Part shown: positions 1 through 6,379 of the stretch, piece after piece | Layout: each line of letters begins with the position of its first letter | Numbering within the stretch: position 1 is the first letter of the stretch | Origin: a bacterium | Lineage (GTDB): Bacteria > Electryoneota > Electryoneia > Electryoneales > Electryoneaceae | Length of the DNA stretch: 6,831 nucleotides | NCBI GenBank assembly: GCA_014729955.1 | Contig: WJJA01000122.1 | Location: 1-6,831, forward strand | Reading direction: 5' to 3' | Program-made: the position numbers and the translations under genes | The notes under the pieces: generated by a model | Database searches by the model: none | The model's input: the letters and a program-made list of their open reading frames with translations, nothing else | What the model was told of the DNA's origin: nothing

Positions 1-1677
1 CTCTTTCACTGCCTGGTATCGGTTCCACTCCTCAAGCGTCATCTCCTTGCCGCCGGCTGTCTTTCGAAGCATCTGATGCACGAATTCAAACTCATTCGCA
101 TGGTTGCGTGTGCGCATTTCAGAATAATCCCGTGCCGCAACCGTGCTGATGAGAAACTGCCAGTCGCTCGATTCCAACAGGACCAGTTCTCGTGCCAACT
201 GTTGCAGCAGTTCATACACCAGGCCGCTGTGCCCGCTGAACTCGCGTGCCGCTTCTGTCATCTTCTGCTCAGCGTCGTAGATCAACGGCCAGGTCCACTC
301 GGTGTCACGATTCAGCCAGATGTAATGAAAGCCGCCCTCACCCCATGAGCCTTCCGGAATCGACACAACCGGAGCCTCATCGATCGAGCCGATCAATTCG
401 CTGCCGTGCACTGGTTCGATTTCATCCATTTCATCCAGCTTGCGCAATACCTTTTCCAACCAGCGTGGACCTTCGAACCACCAGTGTCCGAAGAGTTCGG
501 TATCAAACGGACTGACGACAAACCGCTGATCAACCGGGACATTCTCTGCATTGCTCAGAACCTCCCGCAATTTGGCGACAAAATGGTCGGCATTCTCTTC
601 GAGACGCCCTTCTACCGCATCCACTTCGTATTCCAGTTTATCGCCAAGATCGGCTTTCGGGCTGGTCACACTCCAGTAGCGATGACCGCCGGGGAAATGC
701 TTCTTGTGGAAGTCCAGGTAATTGCTGTCTCCGGGATACCCCCATTCTCCGGACCAGACCTGCAGGCTGGTCTCTTCGTCACGCGTGAGAATACCGACCG
801 GCTCATCGTCACCCACCGTACCTTCGACCCAATACAGGCGATTCGGCGATTTGTCGAAATCCTCATCGCGAACCTTTTCTTTCATGCCTTTTTCCGCCTG
901 CTCCCAGAGCTGACGAAGCCCTTCGAATCGTGTCATATACACACCGATCGCCTTGCCGCCCTTGAGCAGGTGGGAATCAACGACGAAGTATCGCAGTCCG
1001 TTCTTCTGCAAGACTCGCTCCACGCCTTCACGAACAAAGCCGGGATCATTCGGATCAGTCGGCTTGGACCATTGATACGAGGGACGATAGGCGCACTCCG
1101 GCAGCCAGATACCCTTCGGATCGCGACCGAAGTGCTTCTTGTACGCGTCAACACCCAATTTGACCTGGGCATTGACCGCCTCATCGGTACCCAGTAGCGG
1201 GAGATACCCATGCGTGGCAGCGCATGTGATAATTTCAATAGCACCTTCATCCTGCAACTGCCTGAACGCTCCGATGATGTCTTTTTTCAATGGTCCTCGA
1301 AAGTCCTTCTCGAGCTCCTCGTAGAACTCGATCCAGAACTTTGCGGTCTTGGCCATGTTGTCCTTGCCTTCGGTTGTGAAGGCTTCCAGATCACGTCGAG
1401 CTGCTTTCTGCTTCAGTTCGAGGTATTCCAGGAACTCCAGGACAAAGGTCGGATCGGCCAGTTGTTCAGCCAACACCGGTGTTATCCCGATGGTGACTGC
1501 AAGTCGGCGTCCTTCATCCGCCAGTTTGCGAAAGACCCGCCACAGCGGGATGTACGTTTCAGCCGCAGCTTCGGAAAGCCACACCATGCCGTGCGGCCAG
1601 CGACCGTGCGCGAGTACATACGGGAGATGAGAATGGAGAACGAATGAAAACCTTCCAAGACCGGCGTCGGATGCCAT
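1..1677 (-). CDS. Glycoside hydrolase family 57 1,4-alpha-glucan branching enzyme (3' end outside window)
   Basis: 559 codons, open to the window edge. GH57 branching enzymes cut an alpha-1,4-glucan and rejoin the piece by an alpha-1,6 bond, giving branched glycogen-like storage polymer in the cytoplasm. Seen: HSHLPY (15-20), the GH57 motif I with its HxH; ITCAATHGYLPLL (150-162); GIWLPECAY (189-197), with Glu194 as the expected nucleophile; VWSGEWGYPGD (307-317); and SPFDTELFGHWWFEGP (389-404), with Asp392 as the expected acid/base. These match the branching-enzyme subgroup studied in Thermococcus kodakarensis and Thermus thermophilus, not GH57 amylases. A C-terminal helical DUF1957-type domain follows (about 430-535), ending in the typical SSDWQFLISTVAARDYSE stretch. 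Family members run from about 520 to 680 residues, so the missing part may be short. There is no signal peptide. Some GH57 proteins of this subgroup have mainly hydrolytic activity, so branching activity is inferred from motifs. It is the last of the four genes, 117 bases after nadC. Confidence 0.93.
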   Translation of the reverse strand, partial: MASDAGLGRFSFVLHSHLPYVLAHGRWPHGMVWLSEAAAETYIPLWRVFRKLADEGRRLAVTIGITPVLAEQLADPTFVLEFLEYLELKQKAARRDLEAFTTEGKDNMAKTAKFWIEFYEELEKDFRGPLKKDIIGAFRQLQDEGAIEIITCAATHGYLPLLGTDEAVNAQVKLGVDAYKKHFGRDPKGIWLPECAYRPSYQWSKPTDPNDPGFVREGVERVLQKNGLRYFVVDSHLLKGGKAIGVYMTRFEGLRQLWEQAEKGMKEKVRDEDFDKSPNRLYWVEGTVGDDEPVGILTRDEETSLQVWSGEWGYPGDSNYLDFHKKHFPGGHRYWSVTSPKADLGDKLEYEVDAVEGRLEENADHFVAKLREVLSNAENVPVDQRFVVSPFDTELFGHWWFEGPRWLEKVLRKLDEMDEIEPVHGSELIGSIDEAPVVSIPEGSWGEGGFHYIWLNRDTEWTWPLIYDAEQKMTEAAREFSGHSGLVYELLQQLARELVLLESSDWQFLISTVAARDYSEMRTRNHANEFEFVHQMLRKTAGGKEMTLEEWNRYQAVKE

Positions 1678-1794
1678 GAATCGTATCCTCTTTGAAGTTG
1701 TATCGGAACAACGAGCGGTGTGTTGGATGCATCGGTCCCGACCGTGGTTTCCGCATGAAGTAAAGCACTGAGAGATTATCGCTTAAGACTCAGT
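1678..1794 (-). other. Intergenic gap nadC to GH57 gene, with inverted repeats
   Basis: 117 bases, the only substantial non-coding stretch. In the direction of transcription it holds the downstream arm of an inverted repeat that begins in the nadC tail (see separate entry), a short CGGT/ACCG hairpin (1733-1744), a GTTGT/ACAAC pair (1697-1701 with 1708-1712), and the Shine-Dalgarno site of the GH57 gene. A -10-like GATAAT lies at 1775-1780 but no acceptable -35 box stands at 16-18 bases from it, so I do not call a promoter. No T-run follows the hairpins. Confidence 0.6.
1686..1691 (-). promoter_or_regulatory. Ribosome binding site of the GH57 branching-enzyme gene
   Basis: AGAGGA on the minus strand, eight bases before the ATG at 1677. 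It is a good Shine-Dalgarno match at normal spacing and supports that start, which places the conserved HSHLPY motif at residues 15-20. Confidence 0.75.
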
Positions 1795-1809
1795 TTACAC
1801 GTGCTTTAC
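1760..1809 (-). repeat. Nested inverted repeat spanning the nadC stop codon (possible terminator or mRNA end structure)
   Basis: On the plus strand GTAAAGCAC at 1760-1768 is the exact reverse complement of GTGCTTTAC at 1801-1809, a 9-base stem. Inside it ACTGAG at 1767-1772 pairs with CTCAGT at 1789-1794, another perfect 6-base stem that shares two bases with the outer arm. The nadC stop codon (1795-1797) sits between the right-hand arms. On the minus strand the outer stem is followed by TTCATG, not a U-tract, so a classic intrinsic terminator is not supported. A leaky terminator, an RNase-processing or 3'-end stabilising structure is possible. Confidence 0.45.
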
Positions 1810-2667
1810 AAGTAGCGAAAGATCAAGAGGAGGAGCGGAGTGTGTCAAGGCCCCCAGAGAGATTCGACGGACCCCGGAGGCAGCGACGTCAGCGATGTTC
1901 TGAAGCGTGATTCCCCCTGAAGCTTCCAGCTCACATCTTTCACCGGCCGTTTTGACCGCCAGTTTAAGATCTTCGAGCGAAAAATTATCAAGAAGAATAC
2001 GTTCCGGCGAGAACACGAGCGCTTCTTTCAATTCTTCCAACGACTTAACTTCGATTTCAATAGGGACATTCAACTCAAGCGCGCGTTTGCGACGCCACTC
2101 CAGCGCGCGTTCCATGGCGTTGCCTATACCCCCGGCCGCCTCGATGTGGTTTTCTTTGATCAAAATCTCATCATACAAGCCGACGCGGTGGTTTGCCCCA
2201 CCTCCTATGCGGACGGCATATTTTTCGGCCACACGCCAGCCCGGTGTGGTTTTCCGCGTGTCCAGCACACGCGCACGAGTACCCCTGACAGCCTTTACTG
2301 CTGCGTTTGTCATCCCTGCGATCCCGGAAAGCCGGGCCAGTCCGTTGATCGCAGTACGTTCGCTGATCAGAATGCCCCAGAGCGGTCCACGGACATGTGC
2401 AACCACCTGCCCCGGCTTGAGACGGGTGCCGTCCTCGACAACAAACTCCCAATTCACCGGTGGTTCAGTTCGTTCGCCCGTTAGAATCGCCCAGTCTGCA
2501 CCCGCCAGAACACCGACCTGTTTCGCGACCAGATCGGCCTGACCGATAATGGTTTCAGGTACCGTGGCTTCACAGGTAATGTCACCGGCTCTGCCCAAAT
2601 CCTCGCGGAGGGCTTCACTGACATGAATCTCAAGCCAGCGGCTGCCCACCGCTTCGCGTAAACTCAT
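1795..2667 (-). CDS. nadC: Nicotinate-nucleotide pyrophosphorylase (quinolinate phosphoribosyltransferase, decarboxylating)
   Basis: Converts quinolinate and PRPP to nicotinate mononucleotide, CO2 and pyrophosphate, the step that commits quinolinate to de novo NAD synthesis in the cytoplasm. Length is 290 residues, normal for the family. Seen: an N-terminal alpha/beta domain (about 1-112) including LVAKQVGVLAGA and SERTAINGLARLSGIA, then a barrel domain with DTRKTTPG (136-143), GGGANHRVGLYDEILIKENH (155-174), IEIEVKSLEEL, LLDNFS and the final ASGGI phosphate-binding turn (249-253). By comparison with the Mycobacterium tuberculosis enzyme, the active-site set is Arg104, Arg138, Lys139, His160, Arg161, Lys171, Glu206 and Asp227, all present. 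The start at 2667 has an AAGGGG site and gives the conserved N-terminus. An in-frame upstream ATG at 2766 would add 33 residues overlapping the TPR gene and is not favoured. nadA and nadB are not in the window, so quinolinate supply is encoded elsewhere. Confidence 0.97.
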   Translation of the reverse strand: MSLREAVGSRWLEIHVSEALREDLGRAGDITCEATVPETIIGQADLVAKQVGVLAGADWAILTGERTEPPVNWEFVVEDGTRLKPGQVVAHVRGPLWGILISERTAINGLARLSGIAGMTNAAVKAVRGTRARVLDTRKTTPGWRVAEKYAVRIGGGANHRVGLYDEILIKENHIEAAGGIGNAMERALEWRRKRALELNVPIEIEVKSLEELKEALVFSPERILLDNFSLEDLKLAVKTAGERCELEASGGITLQNIADVAASGVRRISLGALTHSAPPLDLSLLVKHV

Positions 2668-2668
2668 T

Positions 2669-5600
2669 CTACTCCCCTTGCCGCAAACGGTCGATCTGCT
2701 CCTGTGCGGTCCGCCCGAGCGGGTCGCCCAACCCCATGCGTGTAACAATCTCAGCGTACATGTCACGCGCTTTCCTGGATCGGCCCATTTTCTCGTAACA
2801 ACGGCCGGCGCTGTACAAAGCCGTCACCGCCCACTGCATCTTCGTCTTTTTTCCCAGGTAATCGACCTTGAGATACTCAATTGTCGCTTCGGCATAGCGA
2901 CTCTGCTTCTCCAATGCCTCGCCAATATAATACTGGCTCTCCGCCTCCTGCTCGATTGTGGTGAAAGGCTGAATGTCCCTGAAATGGGAAATCGCAAGAT
3001 CGTACTGCTCCATCAGCATGTAGAGACGACCGATTTCCATCTGCTTTTCGATCCTGTCTTCGGCGTTCGGATAAAGATCAAGGTATCCCTGCACTGCCTT
3101 CAAGGCACCTGCATAGAAACCAGCCTGTTTATACACTTTCATCTGGTTTTGATAGACCGCCGGCCATAAATGTTCGAATCGCCTGTTGTTGGTGATTCTT
3201 TCATACGCGGATGCTCCTTCCACAAGACGTCCGTTTCGCACGAGGTAATTGCCCATCGTCATCCACACCGATCCGACGATGGGGTGGTCCGGGTACTGTT
3301 CCGTCATCTCCTGCAGCAGCGGCAATCCTTCCTCTTCGCGATTTTGCGCGAGCATATCGCGACCCAGCAAATATTTCGCCTCAGCCGCCCAAGGAGTGGA
3401 CTCATACTTCTTCAGTACAATCTTGTAATTGTCTTCAGCCGCGGGAAACTGCTTCTGATTCGAATACCACCGACCCTTCTCCAGGTAGAATCGTGCGGTA
3501 GCAAAATCGACGTCATCGCGTTTTTTAAAATCTCTGCGGACCTGAAGAGCTTCGTTCTTCGCCAGTTCCAAAAGCCCTCGACGATACAGCGTGATCGTCG
3601 CAAGCTGGCGGTATTCGAAGACGGTATCCTGATCCGTGCTCCTGTTGACCACCTCCATCGCTGCTTCACGAGCATCCGCATATTCACCGAGCGCAAGTTC
3701 GATTCGTGTAATCCGTCGGAAAGACGTGCGCTGCAAGTGTCCCCCGGCACGACGATCCTCGGTGGTTTTCCGGTAATACTTCAGTGCCTCAACCGCCTCA
3801 CCCAGTCCCTGGTACAACTCAGCAAGCCGGAACCGTGCCCGAGAGGCATCCTGCCCGTTGGGAAAATACGCCAGGTAGCGAAGGTATTCCGATACAGCCT
3901 CTGTTCGTCGCCCTTGACCTTCAAGCGTTACGGCGAGCAGGTAGGAAAGCTTGCGTTTCTGATCACCCAGCATCACAAGACCAGGATCGCCGGGTTCATG
4001 AGAATCCATGATGGCGCGAAGCTCACCTTCAGCCTGTTCATACCAACCGGCTTCCAACATCAAATCCACAGCCGTCAGCCGTATAGACTCAAGATCAGGA
4101 TGATAGGGAGCTTTGCTGCGGATATCTTCGACCATTTGCAAGCGATCCGGCAGGGGCAGGCTGTCATCATGAATCAAACGTACACGTGCTTTGATCGCTT
4201 CAGGGCTTTCTCCTGCTCCCATCACCATGCTGTATGCGTTCACGGCATCTTCAACACGCCCCACGAGCCGATACAGATCGCCCAGCAAGAGGAGTGCTTC
4301 CTGACGGTTTCGGTACCCACGATGCTCGTCGCGAACCAATTCAAGGTATTCGATCGCGGTAAGGATGGTTTCGCCGGTCGTGTCTGCAGTATCCGCTTCA
4401 ATCGGCTGCGAGAATGCCCAGCCGGCTTTGTAGATTGCTTCAGGTGCCTTCACACTGAGGGGATATTTGTTGACAAATGCCGGCCAGCGTACCCGTGCCG
4501 ACTGAATTCTTCTCTCTTCTTCCATCGCAGACAACTCAATGGAATGAATCCTGTACTCGACGCTCGCCTTCGCGCTGTCCGGCAACAGCTCACTCAGATC
4601 ACGCAGGGTCTTTGCAAGATGGGCCGCACTCTCCGACCGTTTTGAAAGCTGAACCGAATCCAGATAGGCCGGCAACGCCATGGCAGATTTTTGCCACTTC
4701 AACCAATATGCTTCTGAAAGACCGACAGCCGCACGTTGTTTCCGGTCATCCGACTGTTTCTGTGACGAGATAACACTTTGGTATTGCTGTATAGCCTTGT
4801 CGAAGTCCTTGAAATCGCGCAGATAGATGTCAGCAAGTCGAACCGCCAATTCCGCCTGGTCCAGCCCTGCGGCTGATTCTGCGAGCAAGCCGGCAAGTTT
4901 CATGGAAGGGTCTTCCTCGCCTACCTGGAACGAGACGAGGTTGTGCAAACGTTCACGTGCATCTTCCACAAGCGGACTGAAAGGCCAGTGGGATTGAAAT
5001 GTTTTGTAGCCTTCAATCGCCTCATCAATCCTGTCAAGGGCTTCTAATGCACGCAACCTGAGAAACCCGGCTTCATCCACCCGGTTCGATTGTGGGAAGC
5101 GTTCCTCGAACTTTTCCAAAGTTTCCAGGACATCTTCAGGGTCTTCTTTCAGCTGCAATTCTGCAAGCCGATAGATGATTTCGGATGTCATGTATGCATC
5201 TTCCACACCTTCCCGTGCCAGCTTAAACGCTTCGATACCCGCCTCGATATCACCCTGCCGTTCTGCAAGCACACCGTACCGCCACGCGGCAGCTGCTGAA
5301 AACCTGCCCTCTTTGTCTCTTGCAAGCTCTCTGTAGATCTCAACAGCCTGCTCACGCTCACCGCCGTACTCAAGCGAGAGTGCGAGGCGAAACCGCACCG
5401 ACCTGGTTCGTTCACCGAGTGAAGCCGTGTCCAGTAACGTACGATATATCTCAACACCTTTCGCCCAATCTCCCTGCATGAATCGTGCGTCCGCGATCCC
5501 TTCAACGCTTGCTATCTTCACGGTCGCGCCGACGTCTTCCTCAAGAACCTCGCTGTAAAGGGCCAGCGCATCTTCGATACGACCCTGGCGCAGCAGTCGG

Positions 5601-6379
5601 TTGCCGAGGCGTTCCATAGCAATCGGTTGAGGGTCGGTGTCCGGATAGGATTCTACAATCTTCCTCCAGACTGTCTCTGCTTCGTCCATGCGTCCCAGCT
5701 CTTCCAGCCAACCACCTGCGAAATAAAGCGCTTCGGCTGCAAGTCCAGGATCCTGTGTCTTCAGAGCGACACGTTGAGCATCGCGCTGGGCAAGGTCATA
5801 CTGTCCCCGTTGTGCGTTGATTCTCGCCCAAAGCAGCTGAGCTTCCTGGTAACGGGGAAAATCGGGATACTGGTTTAAAATCTGCTGTACAGGCTCTTCC
5901 GCATCATCGAGTCGATCCATTTCAACGAGAATTGTGGCAGCCTGAAGCAGAGCTTGAGGTGCTTCTGCGGAAGACGGGTAATAGACGGGGATTCGGAAAT
6001 AGGTCCGTGCCGCTTTATCTCGTTCTCCCATACGCAACAGGCATTCCGCCTGTCGCTGTATGGATGTCAAGGCAGCCGGCGAATCGGGGTATTCCAGTTC
6101 GACCTTCTGGAAAGCCATGCGTGCGTCACTGAAACGTTCGTCCGCGAAATACGCTTTGCCGACAAGGAGTTTCGCATCCACCAGGTTCGGGCTGTCAGGG
6201 TAAGAAACGATAAAAGCCTGCAGCGCCTCTACGGCCAAATCATAGAAGCCGTCTTCATACAGGCGCTTGGCATGGATGAAGTCAGATTCGGAGCGTCCCA
6301 CCTGCCCGTAAAGCGAACCTGCAGCCAGGAAAAGAAGCAACAGCAGCGTAGTTGCAGTTTGCAGCATCCCCCGCATCAT
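2669..6379 (-). CDS. Large exported tetratricopeptide-repeat protein, 1236 aa, function unknown
   Basis: I do not recognise a named orthologue. Seen: residues 1-25 form a Sec-type signal peptide, with Arg3, a hydrophobic core at about 12-23 and probable cleavage after Gly25 (SLYG|Q). There is no lipobox cysteine, so the mature protein is probably soluble in the periplasm or secreted. The rest is alpha-helical TPR sequence to the C-terminus, with about 27 recognisable modules. Many have a helix-B 'A..AxxxYxxxxxxYPxSP' pattern as in YbgF/CpoB, BamD and related envelope TPR proteins. No catalytic domain, beta-barrel, OmpA-like domain or later transmembrane segment is visible. The first ATG is chosen because it forms an ATGA overlap with the helicase stop and has AGGGA six bases upstream; Met2 or Met5 are possible alternatives. 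The stop is one base before nadC. TPR proteins usually act as scaffolds for protein complexes, so an envelope assembly, transport or peptidoglycan-related role is inferred only. It is far longer than YbgF or BamD (about 250 residues). Confidence 0.88.
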   Translation of the reverse strand: MMRGMLQTATTLLLLLFLAAGSLYGQVGRSESDFIHAKRLYEDGFYDLAVEALQAFIVSYPDSPNLVDAKLLVGKAYFADERFSDARMAFQKVELEYPDSPAALTSIQRQAECLLRMGERDKAARTYFRIPVYYPSSAEAPQALLQAATILVEMDRLDDAEEPVQQILNQYPDFPRYQEAQLLWARINAQRGQYDLAQRDAQRVALKTQDPGLAAEALYFAGGWLEELGRMDEAETVWRKIVESYPDTDPQPIAMERLGNRLLRQGRIEDALALYSEVLEEDVGATVKIASVEGIADARFMQGDWAKGVEIYRTLLDTASLGERTRSVRFRLALSLEYGGEREQAVEIYRELARDKEGRFSAAAAWRYGVLAERQGDIEAGIEAFKLAREGVEDAYMTSEIIYRLAELQLKEDPEDVLETLEKFEERFPQSNRVDEAGFLRLRALEALDRIDEAIEGYKTFQSHWPFSPLVEDARERLHNLVSFQVGEEDPSMKLAGLLAESAAGLDQAELAVRLADIYLRDFKDFDKAIQQYQSVISSQKQSDDRKQRAAVGLSEAYWLKWQKSAMALPAYLDSVQLSKRSESAAHLAKTLRDLSELLPDSAKASVEYRIHSIELSAMEEERRIQSARVRWPAFVNKYPLSVKAPEAIYKAGWAFSQPIEADTADTTGETILTAIEYLELVRDEHRGYRNRQEALLLLGDLYRLVGRVEDAVNAYSMVMGAGESPEAIKARVRLIHDDSLPLPDRLQMVEDIRSKAPYHPDLESIRLTAVDLMLEAGWYEQAEGELRAIMDSHEPGDPGLVMLGDQKRKLSYLLAVTLEGQGRRTEAVSEYLRYLAYFPNGQDASRARFRLAELYQGLGEAVEALKYYRKTTEDRRAGGHLQRTSFRRITRIELALGEYADAREAAMEVVNRSTDQDTVFEYRQLATITLYRRGLLELAKNEALQVRRDFKKRDDVDFATARFYLEKGRWYSNQKQFPAAEDNYKIVLKKYESTPWAAEAKYLLGRDMLAQNREEEGLPLLQEMTEQYPDHPIVGSVWMTMGNYLVRNGRLVEGASAYERITNNRRFEHLWPAVYQNQMKVYKQAGFYAGALKAVQGYLDLYPNAEDRIEKQMEIGRLYMLMEQYDLAISHFRDIQPFTTIEQEAESQYYIGEALEKQSRYAEATIEYLKVDYLGKKTKMQWAVTALYSAGRCYEKMGRSRKARDMYAEIVTRMGLGDPLGRTAQEQIDRLRQGE
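2674..2679 (-). promoter_or_regulatory. Ribosome binding site of nadC
   Basis: AAGGGG on the minus strand, six bases before the ATG at 2667 and inside the last codons of the TPR gene, whose TAG stop ends one base before that ATG. This site decides the nadC start against the longer in-frame alternative at 2766. Confidence 0.75.
2735..6271 (-). repeat. TPR array encoded in the large exported protein (about 27 modules, mostly 37-residue period)
   Basis: Taking the conserved small residue (Ala, Gly or Val) at the start of helix B (as in YDLA, MDEA, IDEA) as the anchor, it falls at residues 49, 86, 123, 160, 197, 234, 271, 308 and 345, exactly 37 apart each time. It continues at 381, 417, 454 and 529. 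The middle is less regular (675, 712, 783, 828, 865, 903, 940). A second strict run follows at 981, 1018, 1055, 1092 and 1129, then 1165 and 1204. Aromatic-Pro turns (YPDSP, YPSSA, YPDFP, FPQSN, WPFSP, YPLSV, YPDHP, YPNAE) mark many module ends. The modules are divergent in protein sequence; I saw no near-identical DNA repeats. Anchors in the middle third (about residues 530-830) are the least certain. Confidence 0.8.
6305..6379 (-). other. Predicted signal peptide of the TPR protein
   Basis: Codons 1-25. The segment has a short N-region carrying one arginine (Arg3), a leucine-rich hydrophobic core (TTLLLLLFLAAG) and a small residue before the mature start at Gln26. There is no cysteine at the cleavage region, so signal peptidase I processing is expected, not lipoprotein processing. 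The -3 residue would be Leu, which is not ideal, so the exact cleavage site is uncertain. Confidence 0.75.

Noticed and set aside
406..1197. A 263-codon open frame on the plus strand, opposite the GH57 gene
   Set aside because: Also codon-aligned with the real gene and explained by the same codon bias. The minus strand carries intact GH57 catalytic motifs across the whole interval.
1559..1768. Possible 69-residue protein on the minus strand crossing the nadC-GH57 gap
   Set aside because: Most of it overlaps the GH57 start in another frame, the composition is arginine-rich without recognisable features, and I saw no support for its start.
1775..1780. GATAAT as a -10 box for a promoter of the GH57 gene
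   Set aside because: No -35-like hexamer lies 16-18 bases upstream (CACGTG or neighbours), and the site sits in the loop of the inverted repeat. A promoter cannot be excluded but is not supported.
1907..2542. A 211-codon open frame on the plus strand, opposite nadC
   Set aside because: The translation is a serine/arginine/proline-rich low-information sequence typical of antisense frames, and the minus strand encodes a complete NadC with all active-site residues.
2668..2766. 33-residue N-terminal extension of NadC from the ATG at 2766
   Set aside because: It lies wholly over the end of the TPR gene, has no family similarity, and the ATG at 2667 has a good ribosome binding site and gives the normal family length.
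4181..4192. TACACGTGCTTT occurs here and again at 1796-1807
   Set aside because: A shared 12-mer is expected about once by chance in a sequence of this length; one copy is inside the TPR coding sequence and there is no further similarity around them.
3170..4645. A 491-codon open frame on the plus strand, opposite the TPR gene
   Set aside because: It is codon-aligned with the TPR gene on the other strand, so its stops would appear only where the TPR gene uses TTA, CTA or TCA codons, which that gene seldom uses. The translation shows no family features, whereas the minus strand encodes clear TPR modules.
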